Counted from the stretch's first letter, positions 1-10,323 are shown. The stretch: DNA of 64,000 bases from Mycoplasma sp. 1578d (GCF_024582695.1 NZ_CP102081.1:558001-622000), one strand, 5' to 3'. Numbers and translations: made by a program. The notes: generated by a model from the letters alone, not told the origin.

Positions 1-277
1 ATTCAATTTTTGAAATAGTGTTTACATTTAATTGTTCAAGTAAGCTAAGGTACTCTTGAGCATACTTTTGAGCAATTTGTTTTTCAGAGACATTTTCTTG
101 AATTGCTCGATTAATAATTTTGTCGTCAATATCGGTAATATTGTGAACAAAATAAAATTTTTTTCCTAAATTTCGAGCTGCTTTTAAAATTAGATCCATT
201 GATAAAATGGGTCTAATGTTTCCAATATGCACACTATTATAAACCGTTGGACCACATACATAGATTTTGTAAAACAT
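1..277 (-). CDS. cysS: Cysteinyl-tRNA synthetase, N-terminal part (runs off the window edge)
   Basis: Only the first 92 residues lie in the window. They begin MFYKIYVCGPTVYNSVHIGN, with the class I synthetase HIGH-type signature (HIGN) and the CGPTVY motif characteristic of CysRS, followed by NITDIDDKII. The enzyme charges tRNA-Cys in the cytoplasm. The ATG at 277 is preceded by no Shine-Dalgarno sequence, and a TATAAT hexamer sits only six bases upstream, so the mRNA may be leaderless. The gene is divergent from argS with 63 bases between the start codons. The family assignment is very secure; the C-terminal two thirds are not visible. Confidence 0.95.
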   Translation of the reverse strand, partial: MFYKIYVCGPTVYNSVHIGNIRPILSMDLILKAARNLGKKFYFVHNITDIDDKIINRAIQENVSEKQIAQKYAQEYLSLLEQLNVNTISKIE

Positions 278-283
278 AAATAA

Positions 284-289
284 ATTATA
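284..289 (-). promoter_or_regulatory. Candidate -10 box for cysS
   Basis: A perfect TATAAT on the minus strand ends seven bases before the cysS ATG. With normal promoter geometry transcription would start at or next to the A of the start codon, predicting a leaderless message. No clear -35 box is visible. Confidence 0.45.
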
Positions 290-313
290 TATGTTTTAAT
301 CACTTTTTTCTTA

Positions 314-319
314 TATAAT
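314..319 (+). promoter_or_regulatory. Candidate -10 box for argS
   Basis: A perfect TATAAT lies 21 bases upstream of the argS start, followed by a clear ribosome binding site (AAGGAG at 330-335). The position suits a short 5' leader. Confidence 0.5.
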
Positions 320-340
320 TAAAAGACTATAAGGAGAAAT

Positions 341-1987
341 ATGAGCTTATTTTTGGAAATAAAAGAAAAAATTAATAACGTTTTAGCACAATTAAAAGAG
401 CAAAAGGTTTTAAGCGATCAATTGCAAATTAATTCACTTAATTACAACCTTTCTACACCTAATGTTCCAGATGATTTAAATAGTCAAGGAACAAATTATC
501 ATTTTGCTACTAATGTTGCTTTTATAACTAAAAAATATTTCAATGAATCTCCTTTAACACTAGCAAATGTCATTCAAACTCAATTACAAAATGATCCATT
601 TTTTGCTCAAATTGATGTTGCTAAGCCTGGATTTATTAATCTTGTCATTAATGATCAACAATTAATTAAAAAGGTTGAACAAATTGCTCAATTAAATGAA
701 AATTATGGTAAGAATCAAGTTGCAAGCGAAAAAATTAATTTAGAATTTGTTTCAGCAAATCCAACTGGATTTTTACACGTTGGGCACGCTCGTGGTGCGG
801 CTGTTGGAGATTCGCTGGCTCGTATTTTAACTCACGCAGGGCATCATGTTGAAAAAGAATATTACATTAACGATGCTGGAAATCAAATTAATATCCTAAC
901 CGAATCAACATCAGTAAGATATCATGATCTTTTCGGAATTAAAATGCAATTTCCTGAAACATCATATCGGGGCGAAGATATTGTTTGACTTGCTAACAAA
1001 ATCAAAGAAAAATATAATGACAAATTCATAGATAAAACAGATACAAAAGAGTTTAAACAAATTTGTATTAATATTCTTTTAAACAAGATTAAAAGTGATT
1101 TAGCTAATTTTAATGTCACCTTTGATACATTCTTTAGTGAACAATCTTTATATGATCAGAATGCAATTGAAGTAGTTTTAGATAATCTTAAACAACATAC
1201 TTACACTAAAGATCGTGCTCTATTTCTTCAAACAGAAAAATTTGGAGATGATAAGGATCGTGTCCTTATTAAACAGGACGGCACTTATACATATTTACTT
1301 CCAGATATTGCTTATCACCTAATTAAAGCAAATAAAGCTCAAAAACTTCTTAATGTTTGAGGAGCAGATCATTCAGGTTATATCAATCGAATGAAAATTG
1401 CTTTAACTTGTTTAGGATATTCGCAAGATAAGGTTGAAATTTTAGTAGTTCAATTGGTTCGTTTACTTAAAAACGGACAAGAATATAAAATGTCTAAGCG
1501 TGCAGGAACTAGTGTTTTTTTAAGTGATTTACTTGCTGAAAGTTCAACAGATGCAGTGCGTTTTAGTATGCTTAGTCGAGAAGTTAATAGTAAATTTGAT
1601 TTTGATATTAACTTATCAAATCAAAAAGATCAGAAAAATCCAGTTTTTATCGTCCAATACGCACACTCAAGGGCATTTGCTTTATTAAACAAACTTACTT
1701 TGAATGATATAAATTATCATTTTATAACATCAGAAAAATTGCAAAAATTAATTTTAGAATTAGATAAATTTCCTGAATTAATTAAAACAATTGCAAATAC
1801 TTTAAAAGTTAATTTAATGGTGCAATACTTAATTGATTTAGCAAAAGCTTTTAATAGTTTTTATTCTGAAAGTAAGATTATTGGTTCAGAAAACCAAAAT
1901 ACTTTAGCTTATGTTGTTTTAGCAACTAAGAATACTTTAAAACTAGGACTTAATTTAATTGGTGTCTCTGCTCCTAATAAAATGTAA
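341..1987 (+). CDS. argS: Arginyl-tRNA synthetase
   Basis: A 548-residue class I synthetase that charges tRNA-Arg, the usual length for the family. The N-terminal ArgRS domain (about residues 1-110) precedes the catalytic core with the HIGH motif HVGH at 146-149 within SANPTGFLHVGHARG. The second signature KMSKR is at 383-387. The C-terminal anticodon-binding domain ends at the TAA at 1985. In-frame TGA codons encode conserved Trp, for example in LNVWGADHSGY, which is strong evidence for translation table 4. The ATG at 341 has an AAGGAG ribosome binding site at good spacing. Transcribed alone, divergently from cysS. Confidence 0.97.
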
Positions 1988-2045
1988 AAGTCTTGAATTT
2001 TTAGACAAATAATTTATGACTTTTATGTAAGTAGTTTAAAATATT

Positions 2046-2074
2046 TATAATTTGATTAATTGTCATAATTAATC
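2046..2074 (+). promoter_or_regulatory. rpoE-fba promoter with an adjoining 8-bp inverted repeat
   Basis: A perfect TATAAT at 2046-2051 is followed three bases later by an inverted repeat, GATTAATT (2054-2061) and AATTAATC (2067-2074), with a five-base spacer. The repeat covers the expected transcription start and the base of the leader, just before the AAAGGA ribosome binding site of rpoE. It could be an operator or a leader hairpin; function unknown. Confidence 0.45.
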
Positions 2075-2090
2075 AGCGAAAGGATCTATT

Positions 2091-2348
2091 ATGAGAACAA
2101 TGTTGGATATTGCAATTGACGAAATTAAAAAAGATCCATTGAAAAAATTTGAATTTAACGAAATTTTTGAAGTGGTTGAAAATGAGCTTAAACAAACTTG
2201 AACATTAAATTTTGTTTCTAACGAAATTCCTTATGAAAAAGTTAGAGAGCGTAAGATCGGAGAGCTTTATACATTGTTAACCGTTGATAGACGTTTTGAA
2301 AGAAACTCGGACGGAACATGACAAAGTAAAAATGCTGAATTTTTTTAA
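2091..2348 (+). CDS. rpoE: RNA polymerase delta subunit, minimal form
   Basis: An 85-residue protein that aligns with the N-terminal HARE-HTH (winged helix) domain of the Gram-positive RNA polymerase delta subunit, for example FVSNEIPYEKVRERKIGELY and LLTVDRRFE. The acidic disordered tail that doubles the size of Bacillus delta is absent; the protein stops right after the folded domain (WQSKNAEFF). Two TGA codons are read as Trp. The start at 2091 follows GAAAGGA. fba begins 15 bases after the stop, so the two genes are probably cotranscribed. Delta is known to help recycle RNA polymerase and affect initiating-NTP sensitivity; whether the tail-less form keeps this is not known. Confidence 0.85.
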
Positions 2349-2363
2349 CAAAGGAGTAATAAC

Positions 2364-3230
2364 ATGCCATTAGTAAACGCATCTGAAATGCTAAAAAAAG
2401 CCAAAGACGGTAAATACGCCATCCCACATATTAATATTAATAATTTAGAATGAGCAAAAGCAGTACTATTAACTGCACAAGAAGAACAATCACCAGTAAT
2501 TATTGCAACTAGCGAAGGAGCTTTAAAATACATGGGTGGATTCAAGGTAGTGAGTGGAATGATTAAAGGTCTTATTGAAGAACTTAACATTTCAATTCCA
2601 GTTGCATTACATCTTGATCACGGATCATATGATGGAGTTAAAAAAGCTCTAGAAACAGATGGTTATACATCGGTGATGTTTGATGGTTCACATTTTCCAT
2701 TTGAAGAAAATTTCCAAAAAACTGCAGAACTTGTGGAAATTGCCAAACAAAAAGGATATTCATTTGAAGCTGAAGTTGGAACTATTGGAGGAGAAGAAGA
2801 TGGGATTGTGGGCGATGGCGAATTTGCTGATCCAGTTCAAGCAACTAAAATGGCTTCACTTGGAATTGATGTTTTAGCAGCTGGAATTGGAAATATTCAC
2901 GGACCATATCCAAAATCGTGAAAATCATTAAGTTTTGAAACTCTTGAAAAGATTTCTCAAGTAGCTGGAATTGGAATTGTACTTCATGGAGGGAGCGGAA
3001 TTCCAAGCGATCAAATTCAAAAAGCTATTTCACTCGGTGTCACTAAAATTAACGTTAATACAGAATTACAACAAGCAAACCACAAAGCGATAAGAGAATA
3101 TATTCTTTCAGGTGAAGATTTAAAAGGTAAAAACTTTGATCCAAGAAAGCTTTATCTTCCCGGTTTTAAAGCAATGTGTCAAGTGGTTAGAGACAAAATT
3201 CGTGAATTTGGTTCAAATAATAAAGCTTAA
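2364..3230 (+). CDS. fba: Class II fructose-1,6-bisphosphate aldolase
   Basis: A 288-residue zinc-dependent aldolase that interconverts fructose-1,6-bisphosphate with DHAP and glyceraldehyde-3-phosphate in glycolysis. Family hallmarks are the N-terminal Pro-His-Ile-Asn region (AIPHININN), the metal-binding segment ALHLDHGS, FDGSHFPFEEN, the loop EVGTIGGEEDG, and the late phosphate-binding motifs VLHGGSGIP and INVNTELQ. Length is typical. The ATG at 2364 follows AAAGGAG. It lies directly downstream of rpoE and is closed by an intrinsic terminator at 3245-3273. Functionally it links the glycerol/DHA genes at 28-37 kb (which deliver DHAP) to central glycolysis. Confidence 0.97.
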
Positions 3231-3244
3231 GATTTTTATCATGG

Positions 3245-3273
3245 ATATCACCTTTTCAAAGGTGATATTTTTT
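3245..3273 (+). terminator. Intrinsic terminator of rpoE-fba
   Basis: Stem ATATCACC (3245-3252) and GGTGATAT (3261-3268) with an 8-base loop, followed by a T run. It begins 14 bases after the fba stop. Confidence 0.85.
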
Positions 3274-3427
3274 CTTCTCCACTTTAGTAATAAGATTTTT
3301 GATCAAAAACGTGAAAAAATTTTAACTTTTTTCATTGCCTTTATTAATAACAGAAAGAAAATCCAAGATCCACAATTTAACGATGATTCTATCACAAACA
3401 AATAAATTGTAGTTATTATCTTAATAG
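3274..3427. other. Short intergenic stretch between fba and lpdA
   Basis: A 54-codon plus-strand frame beginning ATG at 3241 runs through this stretch to 3405, but it overlaps the fba terminator hairpin, has no ribosome binding site and resembles no known protein. I see no convincing gene here. Confidence 0.4.
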
Positions 3428-3460
3428 AATAAAACCACAATACGAAATTGTGGTTTTATT
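3428..3460. terminator. Bidirectional terminator between fba and the PDH operon
   Basis: A perfect 14-bp stem (3428-3441 with 3447-3460; core AAACCACAAT) around a five-base loop, flanked by A-rich and T-rich tracts on either side. It sits 24 bases past the lpdA stop on the minus strand and can also back up the fba terminator. Confidence 0.8.
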
Positions 3461-3483
3461 TGTGAGTACTTAATAATTTTAAA

Positions 3484-5367
3484 TTATCTTTTCATTGATT
3501 CAAGAGAAAGTTTAAGACTAGCTGCACGAGCTGCTTCTCAAATAATTTCTCCATATGTTGGGTGTGGGTGAATAGTGTGTGCAATTTCGTGCACGCTTAA
3601 TTCTTGTTCCATTGCTACAGCAATTTCGGCAACATAATCGGTTACATTTGGACCAACCATTCAGGCTCCAAGAATTTCACCAAATTCTTTGTCAACAATA
3701 AGTTTGACAAATCCAACATTATTTACTGAAGCAATTGCTTTTCCTAAACGTTCAAATGAGTATTTTGAACTAAAAACGTTTTTACCTTGAGCAAGAGCTT
3801 GTTCTTCAGTAAGTCCAATAAATGCAATTTCTGGACTGGTGTAGATACATCCAGCAACTGATTTAGGCTTGTAAATTCCTTTGTGTTCATCACCTAAAAT
3901 ATTAAACACAGCAGTCATAGCATGTGCATAAGCTACGTGAGCAAGCATTGCTTGTCCAGTCATGTCCCCAATTGCATAAACCCCAGGCACATTGGTTTGC
4001 ATGTGTTCGTTAACAAGCACTTCTCCACGTGAACCAAGTTTAATTCCAGCTTCTTCAAGTCCTTGTGTATTTGGTGTACGACCAGTAGCAGTAAGGATTA
4101 ATTCTTGTTCAAGAACTTTTTGTTCCCCTTTAACTTCTACATAAAGTTTATCATTTTCAAATTTTTGAGTTTGAGCATCAAATAACACTTCAACTCCAAG
4201 GTTCTTGAGCATTTTAGCTACTTCAACTGAAACTTCTTTATCAGCGGTAGGAAGTAAGCGATCAGTATTTTGGATAATAGTTACTTTAGTTCCAAGCACT
4301 GAGAAAATACTTGCAAATTCAAGTCCAATTACTCCACCACCTATAATAGTTACTGATTTAGGACGTTTTTCACTTCAGTTAATTGCTTCTTTCGAAGTAA
4401 TAATTTTATTATCTTTATATCCTTGCTCAAATCCAGGGATTTTCATTAATTTGTTAGCTGATGATCCAGTTGCAAGAATTAAATGTTTCGCACGGTAAAC
4501 TTTACCTTCAACTTGAACAACACGATCCCCGATAACTTTTGCTTCTCCAACTAAAGTTTTAGCTTTAGAAGCTTTCATTAACATTTGAACACCCATTGAG
4601 ATTTTGCTTACTACATCAGCTTTACGCTTGTGCATTGCAACTCAAGTTTCATCTTCAGAAACTTGTTGTTCTTTACTTAATACAATTCCATATTGTCCTG
4701 AGTGTTTAATGTGTTGCACGATATCAGCTGTTTTAAGCAAGGTTTTAGTTGGAATACATCCAGTATTTAAACATACTCCACCTCAATTTACTTTTTCGAT
4801 AATTAAGGTTTTTAATCCGCTCTTACCAGCCTCTTCAGCAGCTAAATATCCACCAGGACCCGATCCAACCACAATCACGTCATATTCTTCGTCAACTTTA
4901 CCTGTGTATGGTTTAACATCACCAGATGTTGCAATTGTAGTTGGTTGTGTAGGTTCGGGAGATTTGGGTTTTTCTTGTACAATTGGAGCTGCTTTTTTAA
5001 AGAAGTTAAGGTCGATTAAATCATTGTTTACCACTGATTCACCAACAACGCTAGCGCCACCTTCTGATGGTTTTTCTTCTTTGGCAGGTTCTTTTTCCGA
5101 TGCTGGAGCAGGAGCTTCAGCACTATCTCCTGAACCATCATCGATTAAGAAAATTTCTTGGCCAACGTGAATAACATCACCTACAGCCATCATAATTTGA
5201 ACGATTTTTCCATTTACTGGAGTGGTGATATCTGAAGTAACCTTATCAGTTTCGACACTAAAAAGATTATCTCCTTCTTTAACTTCTTGTCCGACTTTTA
5301 CATAAATTTCAGCAACTGTACCTTCGTGAAGACCTTCACCAATATCAGCAAATTGAAACTTATACAT
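3484..5367 (-). CDS. lpdA: Dihydrolipoamide dehydrogenase (E3) with an N-terminal lipoyl domain
   Basis: A 627-residue E3 subunit of pyruvate dehydrogenase that reoxidises dihydrolipoyl groups with NAD+. Residues 1-80 are a lipoyl domain with the modified lysine K42 in [10 protein letters not shown] Pro/Glu/Ala-rich linker (about 85-160) leads to the flavoprotein core: FAD motif [12 protein letters not shown], redox-active disulphide C199/C204 in [16 protein letters not shown] motif [14 protein letters not shown], and the C-terminal catalytic HPHPTYGE. An ordinary E3 is about 470 residues; the extra length is the lipoyl domain and linker. The ATG at 5367 has GGAG upstream and lies one base past the pdhC stop. 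Last gene of the operon, closed by the terminator at 3428-3460. Confidence 0.97.
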
Positions 5368-5368
5368 A

Positions 5369-6322
5369 TTAGTACACTCCTAAAACTTCAGGTTTTTCAA
5401 GTAATTCTTTTACTCTTGAAGCAAAACGACCAATTTCTGCTCCATCAATTCAACGGTGATCAGCTGCAACAGTAATATACATCACTTTCCCGGGTACTAT
5501 TGCACCATTTTTTACTACTGGTTTATCAATAATTGCACCAACTCCAGCAATTGCAAGTTCTGGATAGTTAATAACTGGAACTCCGAATAAACTTCCTACA
5601 CTTCCATAGTTAGTGATGGTAAATCCAGCACCTTTCATTTCGGCAGGTTTAATAGTTTTTTCACGTGCTGCTTTAGCTAAACGAGCAATTTCTTTGGCTA
5701 AATCTAAAACTGATAATTGGTCAGCTCCAGGGATTACTGGTACCATTAATCCAGCTTCAGTATCAACAGCAAACCCTAAGTTAATCACACCCGGAAAGTC
5801 TAAAGTTGATTTTGCTTCATTGTATTTAGCAGTAAATTTAGGAAATTCTTTTAAAGCAACTGAAACAGCTTTTAAAATATATGGTAAAAAGGTAAGTTTT
5901 ACACCAGTATTTTTGAGAACTAAATCTTTAATCGATGAGCGTAAATCCCAAAGTCTAGTCATATCAATTTCATGAACTAGATTAACATATGCTACATTAT
6001 CCCATGAATTAGTCATGGCTTTAGCAATAGCTTTTCTAATTGGAGTAACTGGTTGCGAGTATGGTTCTCCAGTTACAACTCTTGGTGCTACTGGGGTTGG
6101 AGTTGGAACAGCAGCTCCGGTTGGAGCCGCTGTTGGGGTAGGTGTGCTTACTACTTCTGGATTACTTGGAGCACTTTGTTTTGGTTGAGCCGCAAATGCT
6201 TCTAGGTCAGCAAGTAAAATTTTTCCGTTTTCTCCGCTTCCTTTAACAAGAGAAAGGTCAATACCAAGTTTGGCCGCTTTTGCACGGACAATAGGGGTAG
6301 CTTTAATCATTATTTTTTTCAT
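5369..6322 (-). CDS. pdhC: Dihydrolipoamide acetyltransferase (PDH E2) lacking a lipoyl domain
   Basis: A 317-residue E2 core that transfers acetyl groups to CoA. The protein starts directly with the peripheral subunit-binding domain ([22 protein letters not shown], about residues 8-45). A Pro/Ala/Thr-rich linker follows (about 50-85), then the catalytic domain ending in the active-site motif HRWIDGAEIG, which fits the conserved HxxxDG. No lipoyl domain precedes the binding domain, whereas most bacterial E2 proteins carry one to three. The only lipoyl domain in the operon is on LpdA, an arrangement I recall for M. hyopneumoniae. The start at 6322 follows GAAGGAGAT. Confidence 0.95.
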
Positions 6323-6340
6323 CTCCTTCTCTTTTAAATA

Positions 6341-7339
6341 TTACATTTCATATGACATAACTTCTTTAATTTTGTCAATGATTTTTTCGTCGTTAATTGC
6401 GTGGAAACTTTCTCCCTTAGGAAGAGGGACGGTAATATCGTATCCAGTTAAACGAAACATTGGAGCTTGAAGGTATTCAAAAGCTTTTTCGTTAACTCTA
6501 GCCATAATTTCAGCTGACACTGAGAAACTTCTTACCGCTTCATGTACTACAAGTAATCTTCCAGTTTTCTTCACCGATTCAACAATGGTTGCATGATCAA
6601 GTGGTTTAATGGTTCTTAAGTCAATAAGTTCTACTGAAATTTCTGGATTTGTAGCTTGAAGTTTTTTAAGAGCTGAAAGCGAATCGTGCACTTGAGCTCC
6701 ATAAGTCACTAAAGTTAAATCAGTTCCTTCAACTAAAACATTAGCTTTTCCAATTTCAACTTCATAGTATTCAGTAGGAATTTCTTGTTTTCCAGCACGA
6801 TAGATTTTTTTGTTTTCAAGGAAAATAACTGGATCTGGATCGTTAATAGCCGCTAAAATTAATCCTTTAGTATCATATGGGAATGCAGGCATAACAACTT
6901 TCACACCTGGGACGTGTGAGTAAATTGCTTCAAGAGCTTCTGAGTGGTGTTCAAGAGCTCTAATCCCTCCACCCATAGGCATTCTAATAACAATAGGTAC
7001 GTGTAAACGTCCTCTTGAACGGTTTCTTAATCTAGCTGCTTGAGTGAAAATTTGTTGCATAGCTGGGAACGAGAACCCTTGAAATTGAATTTCACCAATT
7101 GGTTTTAATCCAACTAATGATGCACCAATAGCAACTCCAGCAATAGCTGCCTCAGAAATAGGGGTATCGAAAACTCTATGAACTCCGTATTTTGCTTGAA
7201 GACCTTGAGTTGCACGGAAAACTCCACCTTCAAAACCTGCATCCTCTCCAAATAAAACAACATTTGGATCTCTTTCCATTGCAAGATCAAGAGAGTGAGT
7301 TAAGGCTTCGATATTGTTAAAAACTTTTGTATCAGACAT
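6341..7339 (-). CDS. pdhB: Pyruvate dehydrogenase E1 component, beta subunit
   Basis: A 332-residue transketolase-like beta subunit of the thiamine-diphosphate-dependent E1 enzyme, which decarboxylates pyruvate and acetylates lipoyl groups. Recognisable segments include VVLFGEDAGFEGGVFRATQG, FDTPISEAAIAG, GEIQFQGFSFPA and the C-terminal RLTGYDITVPLP. Length is typical. Its ATG overlaps the pdhA stop (TAATG at 7337-7341), so the two E1 subunits are translationally coupled. pdhC follows after 18 bases. Confidence 0.97.
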   Translation of the reverse strand: MSDTKVFNNIEALTHSLDLAMERDPNVVLFGEDAGFEGGVFRATQGLQAKYGVHRVFDTPISEAAIAGVAIGASLVGLKPIGEIQFQGFSFPAMQQIFTQAARLRNRSRGRLHVPIVIRMPMGGGIRALEHHSEALEAIYSHVPGVKVVMPAFPYDTKGLILAAINDPDPVIFLENKKIYRAGKQEIPTEYYEVEIGKANVLVEGTDLTLVTYGAQVHDSLSALKKLQATNPEISVELIDLRTIKPLDHATIVESVKKTGRLLVVHEAVRSFSVSAEIMARVNEKAFEYLQAPMFRLTGYDITVPLPKGESFHAINDEKIIDKIKEVMSYEM

Positions 7340-8463
7340 TAGTTAGCTCCTTTTTTTGATCAATAATCAATAGCTTCTTGTTTTTGTTCTTGTAAGTATT
7401 CTGGAAGTTTTTCATAAGTGTAATCAAAAATATCTTCAAGTTTGGTATTAATTTTGGTCAAGCTTTCTTCGTAAGTTTTTTTAACAAAATCTAGAGATTC
7501 AGCTCAAATTTTAGTTTTAAGTTCTTCATTGAAAATACCAAGGTCAGTTAAATATTTCTCGAAACGGTGCATTGGTTCTCATTTTTCGTGTTCTTTTTCT
7601 TCGGTTTCAGTTCTATAAACTCTTGGGTTATCTGAAGTTGTGTGTGGACCCTGTCTTCAGGTTACAAATTCAACCACGATTGGTTTGCTTTCGGTTCTAG
7701 CATATTCAATAGCATCTTTAATAGCTTCATAGCTAGCTAAAAAGTCGTTTCCATCAACTCTAATTCCAGCACATCCATAAGCTGCCGCTTTGACCGAAAG
7801 TGTTGAAGAAACTGATTCAAAGTGATTTGGTGTTGAAATAGCTCATTGATTGTTGTTAATACAAAAAACTGCTGGTCATTCTTGAACAGCGGCAAAGTTA
7901 ATTCCTTCTGAAAATTCTCCTTCAGTAGTTCCACCATTTCCGATAAAGGTAACTGCAACTCCACCTGTTTTGTTGTGTTTCATTCCATATGCTATTCCGG
8001 CAGCATGCGAAATTTGTGCACCAATAACAATGTTAATTGGAACTACGTTAACCCCTTCAGGCATGTAGCAACCTCATTCGTTCCCGTTTCAGTAAAGCAA
8101 TTGGTTAATCATTGGTACACCAAGTGCTAACATTGTTGCGTTTGATCTAAAAGCTGGAACTAACCAATCTTTTTTACGATCCATAGCATAAGCTGTTGCC
8201 ACTTGAAGTGCCTCTTCTCCAAAGTTTGGAGCAAATGTTAACATACGTCCTTGTCTTTGAAGTTGAAGCATGTATGTATCTTGTTGTCTTGATAATACCA
8301 TCCATTTATATGCTTCAAGTAGTTGATCATTAGATAATGGAGATTTGTATTTTTTATCGATTAAATCACCGTTAATATCTAAGATTCTAATCATTTCATT
8401 AGGATCGGACATAACTGTATATTTACCATCTTTATCTAATGCATATTTGTATTTATGTGACAT
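7339..8463 (-). CDS. pdhA: Pyruvate dehydrogenase E1 component, alpha subunit
   Basis: A 374-residue E1 alpha subunit that binds thiamine diphosphate. Visible landmarks are the N-terminal MSHKYKYALDKDGKY, QRQGRMLTFAPNFGEEALQVA, and the cofactor motif FIGNGGTTEGEFSEGINF followed by INNNQWAIST. The motif has Asn where most E1 alpha proteins have the Mg-binding Asp of GDG. I chose the ATG at 8463 because GAAAGGA lies six bases upstream; an in-frame ATG at 8481 has no ribosome binding site. A minus-strand TATAAT at 8496-8501 probably drives the whole pdhA-pdhB-pdhC-lpdA operon. Confidence 0.96.
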
Positions 8464-8495
8464 GTGATTCCTTTCATTCATTTCTTTGTATTCTA

Positions 8496-8501
8496 ATTAT
8501 A
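8496..8501 (-). promoter_or_regulatory. Candidate -10 box of the PDH operon
   Basis: A perfect TATAAT on the minus strand, 33 bases upstream of the pdhA start. No strong -35 box is recognisable, as is usual in mycoplasmas. Confidence 0.5.
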
Positions 8502-8562
8502 CTAATTATTTGCTTATTTTATATAAATAGAATATTAAAAAGGAAATAATTCCACTATTTTA

Positions 8563-10305
8563 CTACAAATTTTCTTTGATGATTTTAGCAATTTTTGCTC
8601 CGACTACTTGTGCTAATTGTTCTTGGGTAGCATTGTAAATTGACGCAAAGTCTTTAAAATTTTTGAGGAGCTTAATTTCTGAAGCGATTCCTACCCCTTT
8701 AATTTGTGAAAGTTTACTTTCAAGTGAAGCATTTAAATATTTGCTTCTAAAATACTCTTTTGCATACTGATCCACTTTACTTTGTAAAAAGCTTAAATAA
8801 TTAAACAAATCTATCTGCTCAATTTTCAATTGAGAATTATTTCTAACCACAATTTCTCGGGTATTATGATTATCATCCTTAACTAAACCGATTAAATTAA
8901 TTTTGTTTTTATCTAAAAAAGGAATGCTATCTAACGCTTTAAGAAAAGCTCGAATTTGAGTAATTCCGCCATCAACAACAAACAAATCGTCATATCCATA
9001 ATCTTTGAATAGAAATTCATTAATGCTCAAATAATTTTTGACATTGTAGAACATATATTCAGTATCAGCACGCTTGCCTTTGGTCTCAATCAGTTTATTA
9101 ATATCAAATTTTCGATTCAAAGTTTTAATGTTGCCGTGAACATCAAAAGCCATTCCAACTCCAACAACAAAATTATTGTTTAAGTTAGAATTATCAAAAA
9201 TAAAAATGCGATGAATTGGTTTGTTTAAGGATAATAGTTGTTCAAGCTTTTTAAAACATTCCTGAACTTTTAGTTGCTGAGATTGTAGCTTTAAGTATTT
9301 TTGTTCAAAAGAATATTTCAAATTATCATAAGCTTGATTGAGTAAATTTTTTAAGGTTCCAATTTTGGGAAATACCATTTTTTTACTCAAAAACCCAAAA
9401 TCTCAATCTACATATTTAGGATCTAAAACAATTAAATCAGCTTGAGAGTGTTTGAGATAATATTGCTCTAAAATTTCGTTAATATCATTTTGTTCATTAA
9501 CCAGTGAATCGATAAAAAAATAGCGATGAGCTACTTGCACTCCAAAGCAAAAACTCATTTCAAAAACATGTATAGTGTTATCAATATGTTTAAAAACAAA
9601 TACATCAATATTCTTTTTATTGCTAATTTCGCTGACTTGACGTTTTTTCATTTGTTCAAGAAGTTCAATTGAATCACGATATTCAATTGCTACTTCAAAA
9701 TCCATACGTTGAGAAGCTTGGTCTCGTTTGTTGTATAGTTGTTTAATAAAATCATTATTTTTAAGTTTAAGGACATTGATAATTTCATGGTAAGTTGTTT
9801 GTAATTCTTTCTCATTTCGTTGATTAATTTCAAATCCATTATGGAATAAAAAATTTCTTACGAGCACATTTATCAGCTCTTTTCGTTTAAAACCGGCTGT
9901 AATTGGACCATAATAAAAAGTATTAGCAGTATTCAAATTAATCTTTGGAGAAGACTTAATTTCAATCTTTTTGTTTTTTATTGCCACCTTAATATAGCTG
10001 TAAGTTTTATCATCTTTGAGATTGATATTGTATTTAGGTTTATATTTTTCTATGTATTGTTTTTCTAGAATTAAAGCACTGGATTCATTGTCTTTAACCA
10101 CAAAATCAAAATCGCTAATTTCGCTAACAAGTTTAGTGGTTTTATATGAATTAATACTTCCTTTAAAATATTGGTGCATTCGTTTGAATAAATTATTTGC
10201 TTTTCCAACATAAATAATTTGATTCAGTTCATTTTTTCATAAATACACACCAGGTTTTTTCGGAACTTGTGCTAAGCGTTCGTGTAATAATCTTGATTGA
10301 TCCAT
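8563..10305 (-). CDS. uvrC: Excinuclease ABC subunit C
   Basis: A 580-residue nucleotide-excision-repair nuclease that cuts on both sides of a lesion bound by UvrB. The N-terminal GIY-YIG nuclease domain shows PGVYLWKNELNQIIYVGKAN (from about residue 18). A UvrB-interacting UVR segment (DFEVAIEYRDSIELLEQM) is central. The C-terminal RNase H-like domain has IFDNSNLNN and FVVDGGITQI, and tandem helix-hairpin-helix elements close the protein (KGVGIASEIKLLKNF). Length is near the family norm. Two in-frame TGA codons are Trp. It is transcribed alone, downstream of gap and its terminator; the ATG at 10305 has no obvious ribosome binding site. Confidence 0.95.
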
Positions 10306-10323
10306 AATTAATGTAATTATATT

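Noticed and set aside
341-1987. Apparent split of argS and many other genes into two or more fragments
   Set aside because: The breaks are all TGA at conserved Trp positions; under translation table 4 the genes are intact, so they are not pseudogenes.
3136-3405. Plus-strand ORF overlapping the end of fba
   Set aside because: It is in another frame of fba, runs through the terminator hairpin, and has no ribosome binding site.
4604-5170. Long plus-strand ORF antisense to lpdA
   Set aside because: Shadow of the conserved lpdA coding sequence, reflecting its codon composition; no start signal or homology.
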